Source: CAYSJU01 sp964431495 (GTDB lineage: Bacteria > Omnitrophota > Gorgyraeia > Tantalellales > Tantalellaceae). Taken from it: 37,373 bases of DNA. Numbering within the stretch: position 1 is the first letter of the stretch; each line of letters starts with the position of its first letter. Of the stretch, positions 1 to 6,832 are shown one piece after another. The stretch is taken from positions 1-37,373 of the forward strand of contig CAYSJU010000019.1 of NCBI GenBank assembly GCA_964431495.1, read 5' to 3'. A program made the translations under genes and the position numbers. A model generated the notes under the pieces. That model saw only the letters and a program-made list of their open reading frames with translations. It made no database searches and was not told the origin of the DNA.

Positions 1-116
1 AATATAAACTCCCCTCTTTGCTAGGCTTTTGCCAGCTTTCGATAGAGTTTTTATTATTATACTTATAACCGCGATATTGAGCTATTGATTTTACCAAAAA
101 ACATAATTATGTCAAG

Positions 117-155
117 AAAAAAAAGTGGGGACAGGTCTCTTAAGGAACCTGCCCC
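117..155 (-). terminator. Rho-independent terminator after tRNA-Gly
   Basis: On the minus strand GGGG-CAGGT pairs with ACCTG-T-CCCC (127-136 with 147-155, one bulged base) and is followed by a run of T (A-run at 117-124 on the plus strand). It lies just past the 3' end of tRNA-Gly, so it probably ends that transcript. The arm contains the GGGGACAG word that recurs in other palindromes of this window. Confidence 0.6.
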
Positions 156-165
156 CATAATTGAA

Positions 166-239
166 TGGAGCGAGCGATGGGGATCGAACCCACGTAGGTG
201 GCTTGGAAGGCCACTGCACTACCACTGTGCTACGCTCGC
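166..239 (-). tRNA. tRNA-Gly (anticodon TCC)
   Basis: The minus strand folds as a full cloverleaf. The acceptor stem GCGAGCG (233-239) pairs with CGCTCGC (170-176). The anticodon stem GTGGC/GCCAC closes the loop CTTCCAA with anticodon TCC, which reads GGA. The T-arm carries GGTTCGATCC. The discriminator base is T at 169 and CCA is encoded at 166-168. A promoter lies just upstream and a terminator just downstream, so it is a single-gene transcript. Confidence 0.95.
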
Positions 240-264
240 GCGCTCAGGTGAAAAGGTTTAAGGA

Positions 265-294
265 ATAATATACATTTTTTGATTTTATTGTCAA
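265..294 (-). promoter_or_regulatory. Sigma70-type promoter for tRNA-Gly
   Basis: On the minus strand there is a perfect TTGACA (plus-strand 289-294), followed after 18 bases by TATTAT (265-270), or after 16 bases by TATATT (267-272). It sits about 30 bases upstream of tRNA-Gly and directly after the stop of the antiporter gene. Confidence 0.6.
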
Positions 295-297
295 CTA

Positions 298-2121
298 TTA
301 TTCTTTCTCAGTTTCATCCGCATGCTCTTTTATTATGTTCATGGCCTCGATCTCGTTCCTGGCATATCTGAGCCGCGTCCTCATATCACGATTTGACAGA
401 AACTTGGCGATCGCGGCAAGCACCTGGAGGTGCAAAGCTGGTTTATTGGCGGGAGAAAGCACCATATATATGATCTCGATCGGAATGTCTCCGATCCCTC
501 CGAAATCAATACTATTGTCCCGTGTCAGGACACCCAGAGCAACGACAGGCTCATTAATGTCCGGAAGCCTGCCATGAAGTATGGCGATCCCTTCTCCAAG
601 CGTTGTCCCTCCCTGTCTTTCTCTTTGCAGGATGATCTCGAGCACCTTGCCCGCATTATGAATAAAACCGGCGGACTGAAGGGTCCGTATCAGCTCCCAG
701 ATCGCTTCTCCTTTTGAGCTTACATCGAGAGGGACCCTCAAACATTCGGGACGAATAAGTTTGTAAACGTTTAACTTTTCCTTTTCAAGCTTGTCTCTTA
801 TTATCTCCTCTTCTCCTATCAGATCTCCCCCTCCCGTGACCCATGAACGCCATCTGAGCAATGCCCGTTCTGAAGAAATAACGCCTATTACCTCGAAAAA
901 GATGATCCCGGGAAGAATAATGCCCAGTATTGTCTCCCCCTCTTTCCCGAGAACCGTGGCGACAAAAAACGCTTCTATGGCCGCGACACCTGCCTGGGGG
1001 AGCATCAATTTCGGCAAACATTGAGTCAATCTTTTTCCCTGCCGGGTCACCTTGCAACTGAGCCAGGTCCCTCCCATCTTTCCCATGGTCCTGGCCGCAA
1101 TATAAGCTGCTATAAATAAAAAATTCGCGGGATGGAATGCCTCTATCCTGGCATTTGCCCCGATAAGAGCGAAAAACATCAGCGTGTACATGGAAGTCGC
1201 GTTTTCTATCCTGAGAGATTCGAATATCTGTCTGCTGTAAAGGTTCGAGACAAGGATCCCAGCGCTTACCGCCGTTATCAGGAAAGGTAGGTGCCAATGA
1301 AGGGCAAACCCGACTCCAAGGGATACACATCCCCATACTATTATGAACGCCTCCATAGACGGCCCCGGCATCTCTGAAATGAGCCTTGATAAAAATTCCG
1401 GCCCAAGAACAGGGCCTGTCCGGACTTCTTCGTCACCTGGCCTAAGCCATCTTCGTTCCATCACGATACGTAAGATTATGAAAACACCTACCCCCAAGAG
1501 GATGGCAAACCCGAATTCTTTCGTCACGGGAAGAAAAACCTCTCCCCATGCGATCCCTGCGTGTTTTTTAAGAGCAAGGGCGGCCTGGACCATTACTGAA
1601 AAGATGATTACCTCTATTACATCATCAAGGACAACGATCCCGCCGAGCATACTTCTCATCTTCCCGGTTATTCCCAGCTTGTTCATTATCACAAAAGTCG
1701 AGGCCGGGGCGGTCGCGATACCGATACTTCCTATAATAAAAGCGATAATCGGCCTGAACCCTAACAGGAGGAAGGTGACTGTCACTAATACCCATGTAAC
1801 AGACGCCTGGATAAAGCATATAATCAGCGCGTCTTTGCCTATCCTTTTAATTCTGTCCGTGGTAAGCTCATCGCCTATACCAAAAGCAATGATACTCAGG
1901 AAGATGAAGGCCAGGAAGTGGAGTGAACCAAGGGCTTCTCTGTAGATGGGTACTTTATGTTCGAGAAAAAAAAGGAAAACCGGGCCTACGACCAGACCTC
2001 CGAGGACCTGTCCCACTATCTCTCCAATGCGCAAACGCCGGGTCAGCTTTCCGCCAAAATAGGCTGTCAGAAGCAAGAGCCCCAAACAGAGTATTTGCAT
2101 GTATAAAAGCTCAAAGCGCAT
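298..2121 (-). CDS. Cation:proton antiporter (CPA2/Kef type) with C-terminal PTS EIIA-like domain
   Basis: Predicted inner-membrane exchanger of 607 residues. Residues 1 to about 420 form a dense series of hydrophobic helices typical of Na+/H+ exchanger families. GGLVVGP is near residue 41, TAPAST at 137-142, and an Asp pair at 166-167 (VLDDV) lies where CPA exchangers hold the ion-binding acidic residues. Residues of about 460-607 look like the fructose/mannitol-type EIIA domain. GIAILH ends at His516, which aligns with the phosphorylated His of the GIAxPH motif. The domain suggests regulation by a PTS-like phosphate or by ligand binding, which is inference. No clear Shine-Dalgarno precedes the first ATG, and M8 is an alternative start. 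K+ or Na+ specificity cannot be read from the sequence. Confidence 0.85.
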   Translation of the reverse strand: MRFELLYMQILCLGLLLLTAYFGGKLTRRLRIGEIVGQVLGGLVVGPVFLFFLEHKVPIYREALGSLHFLAFIFLSIIAFGIGDELTTDRIKRIGKDALIICFIQASVTWVLVTVTFLLLGFRPIIAFIIGSIGIATAPASTFVIMNKLGITGKMRSMLGGIVVLDDVIEVIIFSVMVQAALALKKHAGIAWGEVFLPVTKEFGFAILLGVGVFIILRIVMERRWLRPGDEEVRTGPVLGPEFLSRLISEMPGPSMEAFIIVWGCVSLGVGFALHWHLPFLITAVSAGILVSNLYSRQIFESLRIENATSMYTLMFFALIGANARIEAFHPANFLFIAAYIAARTMGKMGGTWLSCKVTRQGKRLTQCLPKLMLPQAGVAAIEAFFVATVLGKEGETILGIILPGIIFFEVIGVISSERALLRWRSWVTGGGDLIGEEEIIRDKLEKEKLNVYKLIRPECLRVPLDVSSKGEAIWELIRTLQSAGFIHNAGKVLEIILQRERQGGTTLGEGIAILHGRLPDINEPVVALGVLTRDNSIDFGGIGDIPIEIIYMVLSPANKPALHLQVLAAIAKFLSNRDMRTRLRYARNEIEAMNIIKEHADETEKE

Positions 2122-2161
2122 AGGGGAAAAACGTTGAAAGGATCATATACCCTTTGTCCAT

Positions 2162-2341
2162 TTACTTCACTATGGCAACGGGTTTAACTCTATCCTGCAG
2201 TGCCCTTATGGTCCTGATATACTCCGGCTCATAATTAGTCCTGGATTCTATCTTTTTAGCGAGATCGGCAGTATCTTTTTTCCACGTAAGGACTTCTATT
2301 ACAGGCATTTCAGACTTTCTAAAGTTATAGTAGGTGGTCAT
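2162..2341 (-). CDS. Small protein, unknown function (59 aa)
   Basis: A 59-codon reading frame starts MTTYYNFRKSEMPVIEVLTW and ends VKPVAIVK. It has an excellent ribosome site, GGAGGT six bases before ATG, and an extended -10 promoter about 25 bases further upstream. The protein is soluble and mixed-charge with no signal peptide, Cys or recognisable motif. It lies between the membrane-protein/response-regulator pair and the antiporter gene. I do not recognise the family. The initiation signals are the main reason for calling it real. Confidence 0.65.
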   Translation of the reverse strand: MTTYYNFRKSEMPVIEVLTWKKDTADLAKKIESRTNYEPEYIRTIRALQDRVKPVAIVK

Positions 2342-2364
2342 TGCGTACCTCCAAATTGGCTTTT

Positions 2365-2373
2365 ATTATAGCA
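2365..2373 (-). promoter_or_regulatory. Extended -10 promoter for the 59-aa gene
   Basis: The minus strand reads TGCTATAAT: a perfect TATAAT (plus-strand 2365-2370) with the TGn extension. No good -35 box is seen 16-18 bases upstream, as is usual for extended -10 promoters. Transcription would start about 15-20 bases before the GGAGGT of the small gene. Confidence 0.5.
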
Positions 2374-2432
2374 CAAATTTCTTATAATCGCTATAAAAAA
2401 CTAAATCGGCGCGGCAAATATTGCGGGATCCG

Positions 2433-2660
2433 TCAGGATTGTTTATCCGTGCGTTCAGCTATCTTTTTCTCAAGGATCTCTCCTACCAAGTCTCCTATTC
2501 TCCTCCGCCTGCTCCTTCCTATATATACTACTATCAATCTTATCAGGAAAATAAGAATAATAACTGCCAAAAAAACGTAAGGCAATAATACCATCCACCG
2601 CTGGAGTTCTACTTCTACCTCCATATAGGAAAGGAATTTCTGCCAGTAGGACTCATCCAT
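2433..2660 (-). CDS. Small single-span membrane protein, unknown function
   Basis: A 75-residue protein. An acidic N-terminal segment of about 22 residues is followed by one strong hydrophobic helix (about 24-48), then a basic RSRRRR stretch and a charged cytoplasmic tail, which suggests N-out/C-in topology. Its ATG directly follows the TAA of the response regulator gene with zero spacing, so the two are probably translationally coupled and may work together. No family is recognised. Confidence 0.6.
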   Translation of the reverse strand: MDESYWQKFLSYMEVEVELQRWMVLLPYVFLAVIILIFLIRLIVVYIGRSRRRRIGDLVGEILEKKIAERTDKQS

Positions 2661-3062
2661 TTAAAAGCCTTCCGTTTTTCTCTTGTATAAAACGTCATTT
2701 ATCTGTTCCAATAAACGTTCCATAGTGCACGGCTTTGTCAGATACGCAGCGGCACCGATCTCCATCCCGTAAGCCACATCGAACGGCTCAACCTTGGCGC
2801 TCAGCATGATCACAGGGATATTTTTTATGCGCTCATCGTTCCTGAGCTCAAGGAACATGACCCTTCCGTTCATTTTTGGCATGGCGATATCCAGGACCAC
2901 CAGGTCCGGCTTTTCCTTTCTTATGACATCCAGCCCGCTGTGGCCATCATAAGCAAAGCTGACCGTGAAATTCCTTGCCTCGAGGAACTCCCTTATCGTT
3001 TCGACCAGGCTTTTTTCATCATCGATGATCGTTATTTTGGACCCTTCGACGTCTTTCTCCAC
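2661..3062 (-). CDS. Stand-alone response regulator receiver protein
   Basis: A single CheY-like receiver domain with no output domain. From the chosen start, the acidic pair is D14-D15, the phospho-acceptor is D58 (VVLDIAMP), and the conserved Lys is in YLTKP near the end. An ATG exists five codons upstream, but it has no ribosome site, whereas GGAGGGAG lies five bases before the GTG chosen here. No kinase is adjacent, so the partner is unknown. The coupled downstream gene encodes a one-helix membrane protein. A role as a phosphorelay intermediate or protein-protein switch is inference from the single-domain form. Confidence 0.88.
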   Translation of the reverse strand: MEKDVEGSKITIIDDEKSLVETIREFLEARNFTVSFAYDGHSGLDVIRKEKPDLVVLDIAMPKMNGRVMFLELRNDERIKNIPVIMLSAKVEPFDVAYGMEIGAAAYLTKPCTMERLLEQINDVLYKRKTEGF

Positions 3063-3183
3063 GGATACTCCCTCCATTCCATTTGAATAGCGTTTTTACT
3101 TTCTAATTAATTATACCTATATATGAAAAATCTGACAAGTTGCGGACGGAATTCAAGGAAGAAAGGTACCCGCAAATTACGGG

Positions 3184-4734
3184 TCACCGTGCCTGGAGCC
3201 TTTTCCTGATAAAATGGAGGATAAAAGACGCGTTAAGCCGGCCCGATCTTTTTATCTTAAGAAATTTATAAAATGACAGCCTTGTCCTGCCCATGAAGTG
3301 ATTCAGACAAAGTAAAGGCCTCAGAAACGCGGGGTGTTTTTCGAATATCCCGCACGCCTTAATGATGCGTATAAGATATCTCGCGCACCTGAAATAGGAC
3401 GCCAGGAGAAAGAGGGCCGAGTAATACCTGAACATCTTCTCCTTTTCTCCTGAAATATCGAACAGTGGAAGTTTTTTATGCAGTTCGGTGCCGGGCAGTG
3501 TGTATAGTTTATTTATACATACATCATAAGGCTGAGGCAGCTCAAGGAGCACCTCGAGCGTCCTTTCCAGGTCGTCTTTTTTCTCAAGCGGGTTATAGGT
3601 AATAACGTCGGTATAAAAAGATAATCCTTCCGACCTTATGATGGACGCCGTTTCAAGGAAAAGCTCTTTATTGAAAAACCTGTTATACAGCTCGCATATA
3701 TCCGGCGAACCCGACTGGACCGCCAGACAGGTGCTGCTTAAACCGCCATCCTTTAAAAGACTTATCCTTTCTCCTATGTTTTTCGTCGGGAAAATATACG
3801 CTGTAAACGGAAGGCCTATCTCCCTCTTGTAGAGCGGCAGGAACGCGCCCAGCCAGTTCATGTCGTGCGAAAAGACCTCGTCCTGGAAGATGACGTAGTC
3901 TATATCGTTGTTCTTTTTGACTTCGGACAGTTCGGCGATCACGTTTTTCGGGCTGCGGCGTCTCAAAAAAGCGTGCGGTTTATAAAGCTCTTTCAAATAC
4001 AGTTCACAACAATAAGCGCATTTGAAAATACAGCCTCTGCCCGTTATGGTGCTGTACACTTTATCCGAAGGGAAAAGAAAACGGGGACTGACCCTTAAAT
4101 TGTTATCCTCAATAAAATAGTTGCCTTCTCCCTCGCAATCCTGGAAAGGCAGCTGGTCCAGGTCCTTCAACGGAACATTAAGCTCGTTGCATTTTACCCT
4201 CCCGTTCTTTTTATAGCATATGTTCTTTATCCTCTCCAGGGACCCGCCTTCATCCAGGGTATTCGCTATTTCAACGATCGTTCTTTCAGATTCCCCCCGG
4301 CAGGCGAAGTCACAGTAGTTAAGCGACTCTTCCGGGTTAATAGTGGCCTCGAACCCGCCCCATATCAAGGGAATGTCGGGATACTTTTTCTTGATAACGG
4401 CGCTGACGGCGTTAATCCTCCATTTCAGTGGCGTGTTCACCGTCATGCCGATAAAGTCGGGCGATAATTCCCCGATAAGACCGGTTAATATCTCCTTCTC
4501 TTCGGGCGTTATGTCTTTACAGACAGCGTATACCATCGGCTCACCCAAAGGAGAAATACCTTCCCATGCGACCTCGTCATCGTATAAACGCACCTTTTTC
4601 GTCGGTACGCCTACGTTATATCCTTTCAGGAAGATTATATGCCGCTGGTGTCCAGCCTCTTTAAGACAGGAAGACAGAAGACGGATCCCGTAAGCCGATT
4701 CATCATATAATGAAATAAATACACCTTTGGCCAT
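3184..4734 (-). CDS. Radical SAM protein with N-terminal B12-binding-like domain
   Basis: A 516-residue protein. Residues of about 1-170 resemble the cobalamin-binding Rossmann domain of B12-dependent radical SAM enzymes (GMTVN, then IWGGFEATINPEES), although the DxHxxG motif of base-off B12 proteins is absent. The radical SAM centre is C235-x3-C239-x2-C242 in GRGCIFKCAYC, which would ligate a [4Fe-4S] cluster and cleave S-adenosylmethionine. The architecture matches the BchE/P-methylase-like group that modifies lipids, cofactors or secondary metabolites. The substrate cannot be told. The C-terminal 120 residues are basic and partly hydrophobic. It stands alone, about 120 bases from the response regulator gene and 174 bases past the preceding membrane-protein gene's frame. 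Confidence 0.85.
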   Translation of the reverse strand: MAKGVFISLYDESAYGIRLLSSCLKEAGHQRHIIFLKGYNVGVPTKKVRLYDDEVAWEGISPLGEPMVYAVCKDITPEEKEILTGLIGELSPDFIGMTVNTPLKWRINAVSAVIKKKYPDIPLIWGGFEATINPEESLNYCDFACRGESERTIVEIANTLDEGGSLERIKNICYKKNGRVKCNELNVPLKDLDQLPFQDCEGEGNYFIEDNNLRVSPRFLFPSDKVYSTITGRGCIFKCAYCCELYLKELYKPHAFLRRRSPKNVIAELSEVKKNNDIDYVIFQDEVFSHDMNWLGAFLPLYKREIGLPFTAYIFPTKNIGERISLLKDGGLSSTCLAVQSGSPDICELYNRFFNKELFLETASIIRSEGLSFYTDVITYNPLEKKDDLERTLEVLLELPQPYDVCINKLYTLPGTELHKKLPLFDISGEKEKMFRYYSALFLLASYFRCARYLIRIIKACGIFEKHPAFLRPLLCLNHFMGRTRLSFYKFLKIKRSGRLNASFILHFIRKRLQAR

Positions 4735-4907
4735 AATATTCGTTTTTCCGTTTTTTTTATAGGAGTTTCGGGTGGCAATGTTCCAGTGAATTGACTATGT
4801 GTTAAAGGCCAGGACCCCGGTTATACAAGACTATATAAAATTTTGGGGCACACAAAATTGAAATAGAAATTGAAATCGCTATCCCCCATAACACTATCAA
4901 CTGTTTT

Positions 4908-5588
4908 TTATTCATCAAACGCCTTATTCGCCCCTATTACAGCCCAATGTACAAATCTCCTAAACAAAAAGATGAAAAAATATCCGGGAAATATAGATAA
5001 TATCACATAAGGTATAATAATACTAATACTTTTCAGGCTACCTGTGATAACGAATGATTGCCACACTCCAATAATACCACCAACTAATACCAGCCCTAAC
5101 ATGATACGCAGTTCACGTGTCATGATTTCTTTCCATTTTTCCCTTTCGTCCCACATTTTCTCCCAAACACAGAGAGAAATATACCAAAGCAACATCAGTA
5201 AAACTATACCACTTAAAAAAATACCAGCAAAAAGTAGACACGTTAAAACGAAATCAGCAGAAAGTGCACACGGCTGTAATCTTGGGTAAAAACGAATAAA
5301 ATGTAAACAACTAACAAAATAGGAAAAAAGAATACTTATAGATGCGAGAATAGTAATACCCCATCTTTTTGCAAAAGACAAAACTTGTTCCTGCTGGGTC
5401 CTTTCCCGGTTTCTTTCTAAAATCGCTTGAAATTCTAAATCTAAGTCTGCTTCTCTAAGTTTTTCTATCCGTGACCTTTGGATCTGTAACTTGTATACAA
5501 TAAAAATACCCACAAGCGCTATCAACGCCCCTGTCGCCTGTGTCATGGCACTATAGATGTAATAGTAATAGTCGAGTCTGAGTTCCAT
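4908..5588 (-). CDS. Multi-span membrane protein sharing an N-terminal motif with the gene at 31525-32013
   Basis: A 226-residue protein with about five predicted transmembrane helices (about 14-32, 70-92, 108-136, 164-184, 188-212) and a charged loop rich in Glu and Arg after the first helix. Residues 9-38 contain AMTQATG, then GIFIVYKLQIQR, and match residues 10-39 of the membrane protein at 31525-32013 at 26 of 30 positions. The remaining sequences do not align. The gene is visibly richer in A+T than its neighbours and has no clear Shine-Dalgarno, which could point to separate ancestry. The function is unknown; the motif suggests a membrane sensor or assembly element, but that is speculation. 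Confidence 0.7.
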   Translation of the reverse strand: MELRLDYYYYIYSAMTQATGALIALVGIFIVYKLQIQRSRIEKLREADLDLEFQAILERNRERTQQEQVLSFAKRWGITILASISILFSYFVSCLHFIRFYPRLQPCALSADFVLTCLLFAGIFLSGIVLLMLLWYISLCVWEKMWDEREKWKEIMTRELRIMLGLVLVGGIIGVWQSFVITGSLKSISIIIPYVILSIFPGYFFIFLFRRFVHWAVIGANKAFDE

Positions 5589-5664
5589 TATTTCTTTTTT
5601 AATTTATTTAGAATCACTTGCCCCTCTCTATTCTTATATCTCCCTTCAAGATAACTCTAACGAC

Positions 5665-5699
5665 AAAAAAAGACAACCCTTTTTTGAGAGTTGTCTTTT
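5665..5699. terminator. Symmetric hairpin with A- and T-runs (bidirectional terminator)
   Basis: AAAAGACAAC pairs with GTTGTCTTTT around a short loop. Both strands therefore show a GC-containing stem followed by T residues. It lies between the hairpin-rich tRNA-Tyr trailer and the start of the membrane-protein gene at 5588. Confidence 0.5.
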
Positions 5700-5765
5700 A
5701 CTGTTTAAACGCCGATTCTTTTTATCTCTATCTCACCCAGTTGGTTAAGAAAATGTATGTCAAAT

Positions 5766-5782
5766 TGGTGGGGAGAGGAGGA
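5766..5782 (-). repeat. Detached copy of the tRNA-Tyr 3' end (17 bp)
   Basis: TGGTGGGGAGAGGAGGA here is identical to the last 17 bases of tRNA-Tyr (5973-5989): CCA, discriminator, acceptor strand and part of the T-arm. Outside these bases the match stops. The two copies are 207 bp apart in direct orientation, the pattern left by integration or excision at a tRNA 3' end. Confidence 0.6.
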
Positions 5783-5842
5783 CAACAAGCCCGGAGCGAA
5801 GCGACGGGCGCAGGAGCCCTACTCTCACCAAAAGATATTTCA

Positions 5843-5871
5843 AGGATTTTTAATGGAAAAATCCTTTTTTT
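5843..5871 (+). terminator. Plus-strand terminator-like hairpin
   Basis: AGGATTTTT (5843-5851) pairs with AAAAATCCT (5857-5865) around AATGG, followed by a run of T on the plus strand. It has the polarity of a plus-strand terminator, although no plus-strand gene is recognised upstream. It could end a small RNA, or be a remnant of an inserted element. Confidence 0.35.
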
Positions 5872-5896
5872 ACATTAAAAAGACGATGAAATATCT

Positions 5897-5920
5897 CTGC
5901 ATTCTCTAAAGAGAATGCAG
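5897..5920. repeat. Perfect 10-bp hairpin
   Basis: CTGCATTCTC and GAGAATGCAG flank a TAAA loop. There is no T-run on either side, so it is not a typical terminator. It sits downstream of the tRNA-Tyr terminator within the 207-bp segment bounded by tRNA-end repeats. Confidence 0.6.
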
Positions 5921-5924
5921 ACCA

Positions 5925-5963
5925 TAAAAAAAGACTGTCCGCTTGCTAGAGCTCGGAACAGTC
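5925..5963 (-). terminator. Terminator of the tRNA-Tyr transcript
   Basis: On the minus strand GACTGT-T-CCG pairs with CGG-ACAGTC, followed by seven T. It begins nine bases after the encoded CCA of tRNA-Tyr, so it is well placed to end that transcript. Confidence 0.7.
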
Positions 5964-5972
5964 CTTTTTTTA

Positions 5973-6058
5973 TGGTGGGGAGAGGAGGATTTGAACCTCC
6001 GTAGGCATAAGCCGACAGATTTACAGTCTGTTGCGATTGACCACTCCGCCATCTCCCC
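5973..6058 (-). tRNA. tRNA-Tyr (anticodon GTA)
   Basis: The acceptor stem GGGGAGA (6052-6058) pairs with TCTCCCC (5977-5983). The anticodon loop CTGTAAA carries GTA. A long variable arm follows, as expected for bacterial tRNA-Tyr, and the T-arm reads GGTTCAAATCC. The discriminator is A and CCA is encoded at 5973-5975. It is read in the same direction as tRNA-Thr, which lies upstream across two strong hairpins. Confidence 0.95.
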
Positions 6059-6157
6059 GGTCTATAATGTATTATAGATAATTACGTTATGCTTTGTAAA
6101 GAACGTTTTTAGTTGAACCGCTATAATAATCAGAAAATCAACAATCGAAAATCGACC

Positions 6158-6188
6158 GTTCTTGACAATATTTCATATTGTCAAGAAC
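6158..6188. repeat. Perfect 14-bp inverted repeat with 3-nt loop between tRNAs
   Basis: GTTCTTGACAATAT (6158-6171) and its exact complement (6175-6188) are separated by TTC. It is one of two back-to-back hairpins in the spacer between tRNA-Thr and tRNA-Tyr. Neither strand has a T-run next to the stem, so processing signal or transcript-stability element are alternatives to terminator. Confidence 0.7.
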
Positions 6189-6191
6189 TTT

Positions 6192-6228
6192 GCAAAATAG
6201 TTAACTTGTTTCAAGCTAACTATTTTGC
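6192..6228. repeat. 16-bp inverted repeat abutting the tRNA-Thr 3' end
   Basis: GCAAAATAGTTA and CTTG pair with CAAG and TAACTATTTTGC, with one internal A/C mismatch and a TTT loop. The hairpin ends at 6228, and the tRNA-Thr CCA begins at 6229, so the stem starts immediately after the mature tRNA end. It may act in 3' processing or termination. Confidence 0.65.
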
Positions 6229-6303
6229 TGGAGCCGGCGGAGGGATTCGAACCCCCGACCAGAGGTTTACAAAACCCCTGCTCTACCACTGAGCTACGCC
6301 GGC
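6229..6303 (-). tRNA. tRNA-Thr (anticodon TGT)
   Basis: The acceptor stem GCCGGCG (6297-6303) pairs with CGCCGGC (6233-6239). The D-arm is GCTC-AGTGGTA-GAGC. The anticodon stem GGGGT/ACCTC closes the loop TTTGTAA with anticodon TGT. The T-arm reads GGGTTCGAATCCC. The discriminator is T and CCA is encoded at 6229-6231. Confidence 0.95.
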
Positions 6304-6336
6304 TTTTTTCGTTGCTCCTTGCTTGTATCTCGCTAG

Positions 6337-6408
6337 AAAAATAGGGACAGACACCTATTTTCCCATGTGTTTACCCGCTACGCAAAATAGGTGTCTGTCC
6401 CTATTTTT
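6337..6408 (-). terminator. 25-bp palindrome overlapping the 3' end of a response regulator gene
   Basis: The arms 6337-6361 and 6384-6408 are exact complements, with a 22-base loop, and begin and end with A- and T-runs around GGGACAG/CTGTCCC. The stop codon of the response regulator (6401-6403) lies inside the right arm. It is probably the operon terminator and belongs to the GGGACAG palindrome family of this window. Confidence 0.65.
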
Positions 6409-6787
6409 CGATGAGTTGGTCTATTTTTTCGAACAGCTGGTCCGCTGTGATGGGTTTTTGAAGAAAGTTGACATGACCCAATTTTTTCAGGTGTTCCAGG
6501 TCATCCGGACCCAGGACACTGACCACGAGTATCGGCATATTCAGGATTTCTGTGTCATTTCTCACGCAGGAAAAAAACTCCTCGCCGTCCATGGGTTCCA
6601 TGATCATGTCCAGGATCACCAGATCAAAGGGCTTCTCTTTGAGCCTCTTAAAAGCTCTTACGGCTTCACCCAGGATTTCGACCTCGTATTTATCAGCTCT
6701 GACCTCAAAAAGGCTCGCATAAATCGTCTGCATCTCCTCATTGTCTTCAACTATTAAGATCGTTTTCCTCTTTGCCCCAAATGCCAA
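6401..6787 (-). CDS. Stand-alone response regulator receiver protein (end of signalling operon)
   Basis: A single receiver domain of 128 residues. The acidic pair is in VEDNEE, the phospho-acceptor is D60 (LVILDMIMEPMDG) and the conserved Lys is in LQKPIT. There is no output domain. It is the last gene of a four-gene set with two histidine kinase-like proteins and a second receiver, so it may accept phosphate from the PAS kinase just upstream. Its final codons and stop are embedded in a 25-bp palindrome, which suggests the palindrome inserted at or evolved into the gene end. Confidence 0.9.
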   Translation of the reverse strand: MAFGAKRKTILIVEDNEEMQTIYASLFEVRADKYEVEILGEAVRAFKRLKEKPFDLVILDMIMEPMDGEEFFSCVRNDTEILNMPILVVSVLGPDDLEHLKKLGHVNFLQKPITADQLFEKIDQLIEK

Positions 6788-6832
6788 CTTTGCTTCCTCC
6801 TTCCCTTTAATATACTGAAATATATCATACTG

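Noticed and set aside
1343..1945. 200-codon plus-strand reading frame
   Set aside because: It lies entirely antisense to the antiporter gene, with Thr/Ile/Ser-rich composition typical of the complement of a membrane protein and no ribosome site.
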